A stretch of DNA of 64,000 bases. It comes from Cryoendolithus antarcticus (lineage: Eukaryota > Ascomycota > Dothideomycetes > Cladosporiales > Cladosporiaceae). The stretch is taken from contig NAJO01000043.1 of assembly GCA_002077065.1 (NCBI GenBank), forward strand, positions 186,001 to 250,000, in the 5' to 3' direction. Made by a program: the position numbers and the translations under genes. Below, piece by piece: positions 56,209-64,000 of this stretch. A model generated the notes under the pieces. It worked only from the letters and a program-made list of their open reading frames with translations, ran no database searches and was not told the origin of the DNA. Every line of letters starts with the position of its first letter. Position 1 is the stretch's first letter.

Positions 56209-58194
56209 TCAACCTGTAAACCCACCCCTAGCCGTCTTTCTCGCCCTCCCATCCCTCCGATTATGATTCGCCCGACTCCCCTTACTAGCCTCCTTTCTCC
56301 TCTGCGCGTTAGCCGTAGCAGGATCACTCGAAGGCCCAGCTACACTCGCACCGCCTCCCCTTCCACCCCGACCTCGCCCCCTGCCTCGTCCGGCAAAGCC
56401 ACCCCTGCCATTCTCCCCAGGTACGTCGGAATCCTCCGTCTCAGTCCCAGCAGGCGACTCACGGTACGCCGTCCGCGCGACGTCAGCTTGCCTGCCATCG
56501 AAAGCAGAGGATTGTGTTTCGAGCTTTCGCAGTCGTCGCGGATCGCGCTGTAGCATGATCGCCCAGCCCTCGATCGCCTCGTCTGTCATGCCCGTCTCCC
56601 GCTTTAGTGCAGCTCTAGCCTGTCCTCGCCGTACATCCTGCGTCCGTCCGAAAAGCTCAGGTCGATCTTTGTAAGCCGTGAACAATGCAGCATCGTTCTC
56701 CTCCTGCGTCACTTTGGCAGCTGGACCAGGCTCGCCGTCAGGATGCGCTGTGTCGACTGTGCCGCCAACGTCTTCTACGTCGTAGGTGTCGTCGCGTTCA
56801 TCGTCGTCTGAGTCGAAGGCTGCGAGCGCCGACAGGATAGCAGCTTTATTGCCTGTTGAGGTGGAAACATCGGCAACTTTGTCTTTCTTGCCCATGTGAA
56901 GACGTGAGGTGTCGAACTCGAGACGATCGAGGTCGTCGTTGTCGTAGACATTGCGGCGCGAGGGAATGTGGCGTGAAGATGGAGGAGGTGTGGACCGCGG
57001 CGCCAGGTGATCGATAGCCTGCTGTGGATCGACCGCTGGTGATATGAATTTTTCCGTTCTGTCAAGAGAACCGAGATCAGGTGGCAGTGAGTTGTCGAGC
57101 AGGTGTGCAGTGACTTGCTCCACGTCGTCGTCATATGCATCTAGCAGGCGCATCACAAAGCCAGATCCGAGGTCAGGGAACAGGTCCTGCACTTGCGTGA
57201 CCAAGCTCATACGATGCATATGAAGTTCGTCCTGATGTCCTGATCTACCATTGGTAGTCTTTCGAACCGAACGTGAGTGCTTCTTCGTCCTGGCGATGCT
57301 AGGTGCACGAAACGTCTCTAGGCTTTCAATGAGCTTCAACAGCCGCTCTGGTGACTTCTCGCCAACAGAACGTCGTAGCTTCGCCAGCAGTGGTGTGTTG
57401 GTCACCAAGTCTGCTAGTGGTGATTGATGCGGGGGTCGTCCTTCAAGCTGCGTCTTCAGACTGTATAGATGATCCGCGACCATGGCGCTGTTACCAGCTG
57501 CACCACTCAGCGAACCTGTCAGTCCGAGATACACAGTTATCACGATAGCCTTGCGGGTCCGCTCGGTCGTCGTCTTAGTATATGCAGTGACGAATGAGTC
57601 AAGAAGATCCGAGCCAGTCATGATTACCGTCGCCGCTTGGAACGACACTCGTAAGATTGGAGCAAGCACAGCAAGCTGCGACTCCACTGCGTCTGGCGTA
57701 GACGAATCCAAGATCCGGATGAGACCCTGCTTGCTGCTCTGCAGCAGCTTCTCCACAGCCATCGCTTTCCGTTTCCATAGTGGATCAAGTAGATCCGATA
57801 ATCGTGAACTCCGCAAATACGGTCGACACAAGTCCGAAAGGAATTCAAGATCCAACAGGCTACTTAAGTCGTCCACTTCCAAAAATGCACGCCGAATCAG
57901 CGCTAGTGTTGTCCTAGTCAAGGCTCGTGCCTTTGGGGCTCTTAGTAATCCATCACTTTGCTCGATGTGAGCAAGCTCATGGCAATGCGACCTCAGGTAA
58001 GGACTTAGTGAGCCTTTCGTGAGCGATTGCTGGAACTGTGTCGTTGTCGAGGCGAGATAGACCTCAGCCAGGGTAAGCCATGCGTCCAGGCAGGCCTCCC
58101 ATTCTGCCGACTCGAGACTCTGTCTGACGTTCGACGGAGGGATTGCAGCCAATTGCGGCAGAGTCGCGGACGCCTGTTGCTGCTCACCAATCAT
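56209..58194 (-). CDS. CUE3: CUE-domain protein, Cue3/ASCC2-like
   Basis: Single exon, 661 residues. The N-terminal 300 residues are helical and resemble the ASCC2/Cue3 N-terminal domain. A CUE ubiquitin-binding domain lies near residues 342-388 (VQDLFPDLGSGFVMRLLDAY, then VTAHLLDNSLPPDL). After a disordered region, FTAYKDRPELFGRT and RGQARAALKRETGMTDEAIEGWAIML match the conserved C-terminal block of the family. An Arg/Gly-rich tail ends the protein. Cue3/Rqt3 is part of the RQT complex that splits collided ribosomes bearing ubiquitinated uS10. Its divergent neighbour 359 bp away encodes uS10 itself. Confidence 0.82.
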   Translation of the reverse strand: MIGEQQQASATLPQLAAIPPSNVRQSLESAEWEACLDAWLTLAEVYLASTTTQFQQSLTKGSLSPYLRSHCHELAHIEQSDGLLRAPKARALTRTTLALIRRAFLEVDDLSSLLDLEFLSDLCRPYLRSSRLSDLLDPLWKRKAMAVEKLLQSSKQGLIRILDSSTPDAVESQLAVLAPILRVSFQAATVIMTGSDLLDSFVTAYTKTTTERTRKAIVITVYLGLTGSLSGAAGNSAMVADHLYSLKTQLEGRPPHQSPLADLVTNTPLLAKLRRSVGEKSPERLLKLIESLETFRAPSIARTKKHSRSVRKTTNGRSGHQDELHMHRMSLVTQVQDLFPDLGSGFVMRLLDAYDDDVEQVTAHLLDNSLPPDLGSLDRTEKFISPAVDPQQAIDHLAPRSTPPPSSRHIPSRRNVYDNDDLDRLEFDTSRLHMGKKDKVADVSTSTGNKAAILSALAAFDSDDDERDDTYDVEDVGGTVDTAHPDGEPGPAAKVTQEENDAALFTAYKDRPELFGRTQDVRRGQARAALKRETGMTDEAIEGWAIMLQRDPRRLRKLETQSSAFDGRQADVARTAYRESPAGTETEDSDVPGENGRGGFAGRGRGRGRGGRGGGASVAGPSSDPATANAQRRKEASKGSRANHNRRDGRARKTARGGFTG

Positions 58195-58553
58195 GATCGC
58201 CGGGTCGGTCCCCTGCGAAAGAGTAGATGGGAGGAGGCTAGACAGCCCTCAACATCCTTGATCATAGAAATCACCATGTGGATGTCATATGCGATCACCT
58301 ACCATACTAGCCCGCGGATATTCCCGGAAATCTTGGCGGCGGACCTCGAAATTGAACGACTTCGGAGCCCCACTGCGACAGCAACCTTTCTCTCTCCGCA
58401 CCGATTATCACTTTGCCGGATCTGCCAGTACAGTCCGAGGTACGCTCGCCTCCCATCGCCTCCGCCTGGCGCGCACTAACACCACCACAGTCGTAGTCGG
58501 CCATTCCACGATCACCACCCCAAATCACCAAATCCTACCACCAAACCGCAACC
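58195..58553. promoter_or_regulatory. Divergent promoter of the CUE3-like gene and RPS20
   Basis: A 359-bp gap between divergent start codons. The side next to RPS20 is CA-rich and poor in G, as is common before ribosomal protein genes. Confidence 0.5.
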
Positions 58554-58965
58554 ATGTCCTACGACGCCAAGAAGGTCCAGCAAGGCGAGCAAGCCAAGAT
58601 CCACAAGATCCGCATCACCCTCACCTCGCGCAAAGTCTCGTCCCTCGAGAAGGTCTGCACCGAGCTCATCGACCGCGCCAAGTCCAAGGACCTACGTGTG
58701 AAGGGTCCCGTGCGCCTGCCGACAAAGAACTTGAAGGTGTCTACGCGCAAGACGCCTTGCGGAGAGGGAAGTAAGACATGGGATATGTTTGAGATGAGGT
58801 GAGTGATTGGCGGAGATTATGGTCTGTGGATGGAGGAAGATGCTGACGGAGGAATACAGAATTCACAAGCGTTTGATCGATCTTAATGCGCCAACTGAGG
58901 TCGTCAAGCAGATCATTATCAACATTGAGGCCGGTGTCGAGGTCGAGGTTACTATTGCGGCCTAG
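58554..58965 (+). CDS. RPS20: 40S ribosomal protein S20 (uS10)
   Basis: Exons 58554-58798 and 58860-58965 join in phase over a 61-bp intron, giving 116 residues. The uS10 fold is unmistakable: [39 protein letters not shown], and [17 protein letters not shown]. It is a component of the head of the small ribosomal subunit. Confidence 0.97.
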
Positions 58966-59585
58966 AGGTCCGCCTTCGACGCGAAGTCCGAACGACAAGC
59001 AAGGAAGTAAAGTATGGACTAGATACCGCAGTTCATCGAACATCAAAACCACACAGCAGTCTCACTTTTTCACTGAACTGCACGCACGCCCTGACGCTCT
59101 GCACGCCTTATGGAAGCGAGCGGATTCAAAGTGCTGGAAATCGTTCGATCACTGTTGTGCTGAGCATGAAACGACTCCTTTGTTGTAATCCATTTCCGTC
59201 TGTCGACGGGCACAATTGTGTCATGGCAGAAGGTAAAGTGAAGAGTAAAAGTCACATTGTATTCCTATCGTCTTCTCGCCCACTCCCAGGCAGAGCCGCC
59301 CCTGCCACCACCTGATTGCATGCCCAAGAGCAATGACACCGCCTGCCAAACACGCACCAGCCCCTTTCAGTGCGGCCAACCCTTCCAAGCCAAGTACACA
59401 CGCCCGCGCGCGCCAAAGCCCACCGGTGACAAAGACGCAACAGAAACTCAGTACCCTCGAAACGCCACTCCTTTCATGCCCTTCCTCGCTCCGCCAGCCG
59501 CGAGGAACTTTGACTTCCCAAATACCCAATCCACTCCCATGTGCTTCCTCGTGTTGAAAGACAGAAACTTACCTCCACAGCCTGA
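58966..59585. other. Intergenic region
   Basis: Convergent 3' flanks of RPS20 and CCR4 over 620 bp. Plus-strand frames here (for example 59257-59715) are proline-rich shadows without support. Confidence 0.5.
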
Positions 59586-61892
59586 TCATCTACTCCCCTC
59601 CCTGCCTCTGTCCCTTCCATCCCGTCTCCCATTATTCCCATTCCCGAAATCCGCCTCGACAACCTTCCGCTCCCTCCTACCCTTAACAGCAAACTCCACC
59701 ATCAGCGCCAAATGATCGCTCGGGAAGTGGAAGTTCGGAAATCCCGGCACCCGTTTCAGATACTCCGGATCGACTTCCCCCAGTAGGCCCGTGACTTGCA
59801 GTGCACTCGTCGCGAACCAGATATAATCAATCACCTCCTTGAAGTCCGGCGTGTAGTTCGTGAAAGGCAGCTCGCCGATCTCGCTGTATGAGGACTTCAG
59901 GCTGAAGGGATGGGACATCCCGTTTCGTGTGAGGTCGCCGTAGGAGTAGCCTTCGATCTCCTTGTGCGTGCTAGCAAGGGAGCCTTGGCTGACGAGCTCG
60001 TGGACGCCGGAATCTTTCGTGGAGTTCAGATCGGAGCAGATGACGATGGGGAGGGAGAGCGCGTCGTCGTATTTCACTGAAGGCAAGTGCTCTGGACGGA
60101 TGCTGTCGGCGCCATCGACGGTGTCCTGGGCAGCGTAGCGGAAGACTTCCTTGTCCGTGCAAGGCGGGTGCTTGGCGTAGTTGTCTGCGAGTTTCTTGAG
60201 CTGCTCGAGGAGGATGGCGGTCTGGATCACCTTGACATCTGCGAGATACGGCTCCCACGCGAGGTGAACGTTCACGACCATGAGCCGTGAGCCAGTCTGG
60301 CGGTTTTCGAGGAAGATGACAACGGCGATGTGGTCCTTGTTCATGACGCGGTTGTAGATATCGTGCGAGCCCTTCATGTCCGCTCGTGCGATGGCCTCCT
60401 TGCGGAAGACGATAACCTCCTTAGCGAGCAGGATGTACTTGCTGTTCTTGAAGAACGTTGCGCAGCCGTCCACGCGCACCGCTTCCTTCTCCATCATGGT
60501 CTGCGCGCGGTTCTTCGGCCAGAAGACGCCCTTGTAATCTTCCGCGGCGAGGTTCGGACGGAAGAACTCATCGTAGCTTTCAATGTCGACTTCCTGCAGC
60601 GCCACGATGTCGGCGTCCCTCGTTCGGATCTCATCGAGGATGGCGCCTCTTCGTCTGTCCCAAGTAAGCGAATCAAGCGCAGCGTAGCCGTACTGCGTCT
60701 GTGTGGCGCCCCTATCGCACAGGACATTCCAGCTCATCACCCTGAACTTCTCCACATCCGCTGGCTCAGCCTCGCCCAGATAGTGCCACTCCCGAGGTTG
60801 AGGCGGAGCCGGCGGCTCGGCTTGTTCGCGCATGAACTTGACGAACTCTTTAGTGCCGTGGTCTGCGATCCGCTCGACGTAGTCGTTCCGCATGGGATTA
60901 CCCTCAATACCCAGGAAATCTAGCTGATGCAGCGATCCGACCTCGTAGGGTAGATCTGAAAGCTTGTTCTCGAAGAGCAGTAATCGCTTAAGCTTTGTGA
61001 GCATGCCAATCTCAGGCGGAAGTTCGTACAGCTCGTTGAATGACAGGTCCAGAACGGTAAGACTGCGCATCTCGCCGATCTGCACCGGCAGATAGCTGAG
61101 CTTATTGTGGTTGAAGTAGATCTTTTTCAGGAAGTTGTACTTGAACAGCGATCCTGCCATGCACTTCAACCCTTGTCCACCAAAGTCAATCGCCTGCCAC
61201 ACGTTCTCTTCTTCCGGCTCATCAGCCGCCCTTCTCCTTTCTCGCCCTTCCTCCTCTCCTCGATCGTTCGCTCCATTACCGCTCGAGCCAGGGACTCGAC
61301 TGACATGCGGCGTAGTCCGGGCATAGTAGTGCGCCTTCTCTCCGCTGTGCTTCAGCTTCTCGTACTCTCGTATCTGCTCGTTCCAATGATCGCCATGAGG
61401 TTTGCTGAGTACACCGGCATTCGATATTGACCCATTTTGCAGGTGCGCGGGCGTGAAGTGCGGGGTCGCGTTCGAGAGCGTGCTCAGGGAGGAGTTGTGC
61501 TGGTGATTCGAGTAGGTGTTCGCGGATCCGCCTATGCCATTGTGGTCCCCATGGTGATTGTTCATGTGGTGTGAGGTGTGGCCTGCGCCATGGCTCTGGT
61601 ATTGCTTAGCCAGGTTGATCTGCGGCTGATATGACTGATGGCTTCCTCCACTCAGTAAGCCATGGTTCTGCCGGTGATTGCCGTGGTTGAACATGTTGTA
61701 GGCAGGTGAATGCGTGCCAGGGGACCGGTTCGGAGACGGCGTGTCGGCATTCGGCTGGAACAGCCCTCTGCTACCGCTAACTGGCGAGCCGTTCCTATGC
61801 GATTGCTGCAGGGTTCGCTGGTTATGATGCTGCTGTTGCGGTTGGTAGTAAAACTGGCCGCCGGAATTGAACCGGTTGTAACCATCTGCCAT
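59586..61892 (-). CDS. CCR4: CCR4 deadenylase
   Basis: Single exon, 768 residues from ATG 61892 (MADGYNRFNSGGQ). The N-terminal 200 residues are rich in Gln, Asn, His and Ser. Leucine-rich repeats occupy about residues 255-345 (LPVQIGEMRSLTVLDLSFNE, then LPPEIGMLTKLKRLLLFENK). The endonuclease/exonuclease/phosphatase domain follows: FRVMSWNVLCD, IVALQEVDIESYDEFF with the metal-binding Glu, MVVNVHLAWEP, IVICSDLNSTKDSGVHEL, DYIWF, and FPSDHLAL near the end. This is the catalytic poly(A) nuclease of the CCR4-NOT complex. Confidence 0.95.
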   Translation of the reverse strand: MADGYNRFNSGGQFYYQPQQQHHNQRTLQQSHRNGSPVSGSRGLFQPNADTPSPNRSPGTHSPAYNMFNHGNHRQNHGLLSGGSHQSYQPQINLAKQYQSHGAGHTSHHMNNHHGDHNGIGGSANTYSNHQHNSSLSTLSNATPHFTPAHLQNGSISNAGVLSKPHGDHWNEQIREYEKLKHSGEKAHYYARTTPHVSRVPGSSGNGANDRGEEEGRERRRAADEPEEENVWQAIDFGGQGLKCMAGSLFKYNFLKKIYFNHNKLSYLPVQIGEMRSLTVLDLSFNELYELPPEIGMLTKLKRLLLFENKLSDLPYEVGSLHQLDFLGIEGNPMRNDYVERIADHGTKEFVKFMREQAEPPAPPQPREWHYLGEAEPADVEKFRVMSWNVLCDRGATQTQYGYAALDSLTWDRRRGAILDEIRTRDADIVALQEVDIESYDEFFRPNLAAEDYKGVFWPKNRAQTMMEKEAVRVDGCATFFKNSKYILLAKEVIVFRKEAIARADMKGSHDIYNRVMNKDHIAVVIFLENRQTGSRLMVVNVHLAWEPYLADVKVIQTAILLEQLKKLADNYAKHPPCTDKEVFRYAAQDTVDGADSIRPEHLPSVKYDDALSLPIVICSDLNSTKDSGVHELVSQGSLASTHKEIEGYSYGDLTRNGMSHPFSLKSSYSEIGELPFTNYTPDFKEVIDYIWFATSALQVTGLLGEVDPEYLKRVPGFPNFHFPSDHLALMVEFAVKGRRERKVVEADFGNGNNGRRDGRDRGREGSR

Positions 61893-62760
61893 CACCTAGT
61901 AGAGGTGAGGCGGCAGGAGAGTAGCGCGGCGCGGTGACGTGCTCGCAGTCTTGACAACTGGGTATAGGCCGTAAGGATAGTCTTAGGTTGGGGGAGGGTC
62001 TGGCCGGCGGAGTCTTCCTTTCTCGGACATGGGCTCCTCCCTCACACTGCATGAACGACGGTCGCACGGCAATGGAGGTTCCGCCGTGCAGCCGGAGAGC
62101 AATGATACGGTCCAGCCGGTGTGAATGAAGGCGCGCTGTGGGAGGTGAGGTCCCAGAGGTTTCGGATTGGGCAGAGCGAGGGCGCGTGAGTGGTGTGTCG
62201 GGGGGTTAATCGAATTGCGCTCGGATAAGCTCGGGTATCGAGAGCTGTAAGACTATCGCGAGATAGGGATCAGTGAGCGTGCTATGGTAATACAACGTAG
62301 ATGGATGTGTTGTCGACTTCTGCTTGCTGTGGTTGTTGTCGTCCATGGGTGTCTTTCAAGAGTGGTCGCCCAACATCGCAAGTGCAAGCTGCAACGGGAG
62401 TGTCCGCAGTCACGTGCGCTGAGGAACACAACCGTGTGTTTGCGAGTGAGGGTCTTCACAACGGTCAACGGGCGAAGCTAGAAAGTGTTGAAGCAAATGA
62501 GAAGCAAACAGGCAAAGTCTATTGCATGGGAAACGTGTTGCCGACACGAGGGTCACGTGAAAGTCGAGATCAAATCTGTTCGACAAGCTCTGATGCCGCT
62601 GATGCATATGCTTTGTCAATTCTCGATGCTATCTTACATCTACTATACGACCACTGCAGTGCACAGCTTCGCATAACATGAGCGCTTTGTTCCCTTCGCA
62701 CCTCCGCAGGCGCGAAATCCCGAGCTCGATAACCCAGCAGCCATTCACTACCCTCTCCAT
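61893..62760. other. Intergenic region
   Basis: An 868-bp region holding the upstream region of CCR4 and the 3' flank of RPT3. Only short frames occur. Confidence 0.5.
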
Positions 62761-64000
62761 CTACTTGTAAAATTCGAACTTGTCCGCCTCACTCGTACCC
62801 TTGACCTGGCTCGTGTACGCATCCTCCAAGTCCTGCTGTATGATGTTGTACCTGTTCTTCCGCACAGCCCTCAACCCAGCTTCCTGCATGACCGCAGCAA
62901 TGACTGCACCACTCAACGGATCATTCCGTACAATTAAGCTGTCCAGATCCACCTCAGGTGAAAGCGACATCTTCGACGCAATAGTAGAGAAGATGAGTCG
63001 CCTCTCCCGACGGTCCTTCAGCGAAGGAAATTCGATCTTCCTGTCCAGTCTTCCAGGTCTGAGAAGCGCAGGGTCCAGCGTGTCCGCCCTGTTTGTCGCC
63101 ATGATGACCTTGACGTTTGATGTCTGATCAAACCCGTCCATCTGATTCAACAGCTCGAGCAGGATGCGCTGTACCTCCCTGTCTGCACCAGTCTGGGCGT
63201 CGAATCGCTTTGTAGCAATTGCGTCAATCTCGTCGATGAATATGATCGATGGGCTATTCTCCCTTGCCATTCTGAACACATCTCTCACCATGCGCGGTCC
63301 CTCGCCAAGGTACTTCTGGACGAACTCAGACCCCACCACCCTGATGAATGAAGCAGTCGTACTATTTGCCACAGCCTTCACCAGCATAGTCTTGCCCGTG
63401 CCCGGCGGCCCGTATAGCAGCACACCTCTCGGCGGGTCAATGCCGATCTGCTTGTAGAGATCAAATTGTGTAAGCGGCAACTCCACAGCCTCCCTGATCT
63501 CCTGCTTCTGCATGTCCAAACCTCCCACATCTGCGTACGTCACATCTGGCTTCTCGTCCGCGCCAAGCATCGCAATACTGCTGTCCGCCTCAGGTGGCAG
63601 GATATCCACTAAGCTGTTGCTGTGCCTGTGCAGCGCCACAGATGAACTGGGCTTGAGTAGCTCTCGGTCGAGTGTCGATAGTATGCGCACCACATAGTTG
63701 CTACCCGTCGAGCTCTGCACTATGCCAGTGTTCTGATCTATGGCTTCCATGAACTGGCCTATGACGAGAGGGACAGACTGTATCCGCTTGATCTCCTCCT
63801 GTGCGCGGACGAGCTCACGCTTGAGTGAGCGCTGCTCATCTTTGATGTACTCTTCCTGGAGCTTGATGTATTCGAGTTGCCGCTGGAGCTTCTTGTATGT
63901 GGAGTATTGATCGTCGCTCTCGCCTGTGTGCTCTTCCGTTGCATCGGGGATGGGGGATTTGGAGGCGAGTTTGTGAGGCGCTTCGGTGAGGGTCGGGCTG
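62761..64000 (-). CDS. RPT3: 26S proteasome ATPase subunit Rpt3 (5' end outside window)
   Basis: A single open frame of 413 codons on the minus strand runs off the right edge, so the N-terminus is missing. An N-terminal coiled coil ([20 protein letters not shown]) precedes an OB-like segment. The AAA+ domain has Walker A GPPGTGKT, the Walker B motif [11 protein letters not shown] and the [20 protein letters not shown] sensor and Arg-finger block. The C-terminus EADKFEFYK ends in the hydrophobic-tyrosine-x form that docks into the 20S core. The sequence fits Rpt3 best among the six Rpt subunits. Confidence 0.93.
   Translation of the reverse strand, partial: SPTLTEAPHKLASKSPIPDATEEHTGESDDQYSTYKKLQRQLEYIKLQEEYIKDEQRSLKRELVRAQEEIKRIQSVPLVIGQFMEAIDQNTGIVQSSTGSNYVVRILSTLDRELLKPSSSVALHRHSNSLVDILPPEADSSIAMLGADEKPDVTYADVGGLDMQKQEIREAVELPLTQFDLYKQIGIDPPRGVLLYGPPGTGKTMLVKAVANSTTASFIRVVGSEFVQKYLGEGPRMVRDVFRMARENSPSIIFIDEIDAIATKRFDAQTGADREVQRILLELLNQMDGFDQTSNVKVIMATNRADTLDPALLRPGRLDRKIEFPSLKDRRERRLIFSTIASKMSLSPEVDLDSLIVRNDPLSGAVIAAVMQEAGLRAVRKNRYNIIQQDLEDAYTSQVKGTSEADKFEFYK

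Noticed and set aside
59257..59715. Proline-rich plus-strand frame between RPS20 and CCR4
   Set aside because: Overlaps the 3' end of CCR4 on the other strand and looks like compositional bias.

Overview
This window is nuclear DNA from a filamentous ascomycete (Pezizomycotina). Dothideomycetes is my best guess, but it is inferred only from gene repertoire and style. The evidence is short GT-AG introns (about 50-80 bp) with CTGAC/CTAAC branch sites, a divergent histone H2A/H2B pair, Atg4, COG5, Tan1 and a full set of eukaryotic housekeeping genes. Most genes needed exon joining by hand, and I checked reading phase at each junction.

The window falls into two compartments. Positions 1 to about 22.6 kb are accessory and gene-poor. 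They hold a partial secreted protein gene (1-741), about 3.7 kb without a supportable gene, a secreted bilirubin-oxidase-type multicopper oxidase, an acyl-protein thioesterase diverging from VPS71, and two adjacent decayed genes: an UNC-93-like transporter (9.45-11.26 kb) and an NtaA/SnaA-type flavin monooxygenase (12.14-13.68 kb). A rhodopsin-domain membrane protein and a secreted berberine-bridge-enzyme-like FAD oxidase follow. Next is a cluster of three related small cysteine-rich proteins (18.6-22.6 kb), interrupted by a 1.43 kb element with about 57 bp terminal inverted repeats and a 5 bp target duplication. That element carries a coiled-coil reading frame and no visible transposase.

From about 22.9 kb to the end the window is dense with conserved genes: JJJ1 (ribosome biogenesis J protein), a GH18 chitinase whose signal peptide depends on an 8-nt first exon, COG5, a four-helix membrane protein, LCB1 (sphingolipid synthesis), TAN1 (tRNA acetylation), an aminoglycoside-phosphotransferase-like protein with a degenerate catalytic loop, SQS1, ATG4, H2B/H2A, a small lysine- and acid-rich gene interrupted by an in-frame TGA, NOP56, CCT6, a large Ser/Thr-rich repeat-bearing secreted protein, a Kes1-type oxysterol-binding protein, a CUE-domain (Cue3/ASCC2) protein, RPS20, CCR4 and a partial RPT3. 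These work in ribosome and RNA biology (JJJ1, SQS1, NOP56, RPS20, CCR4, CUE3, TAN1), proteostasis (CCT6, RPT3, ATG4), membrane traffic and lipids (COG5, LCB1, OSH-type protein) and chromatin (H2A, H2B, VPS71).

The strongest candidates for something undescribed are the cysteine-rich family and the TIR element lying within it. All family assignments are from motif recognition; no database search was possible.
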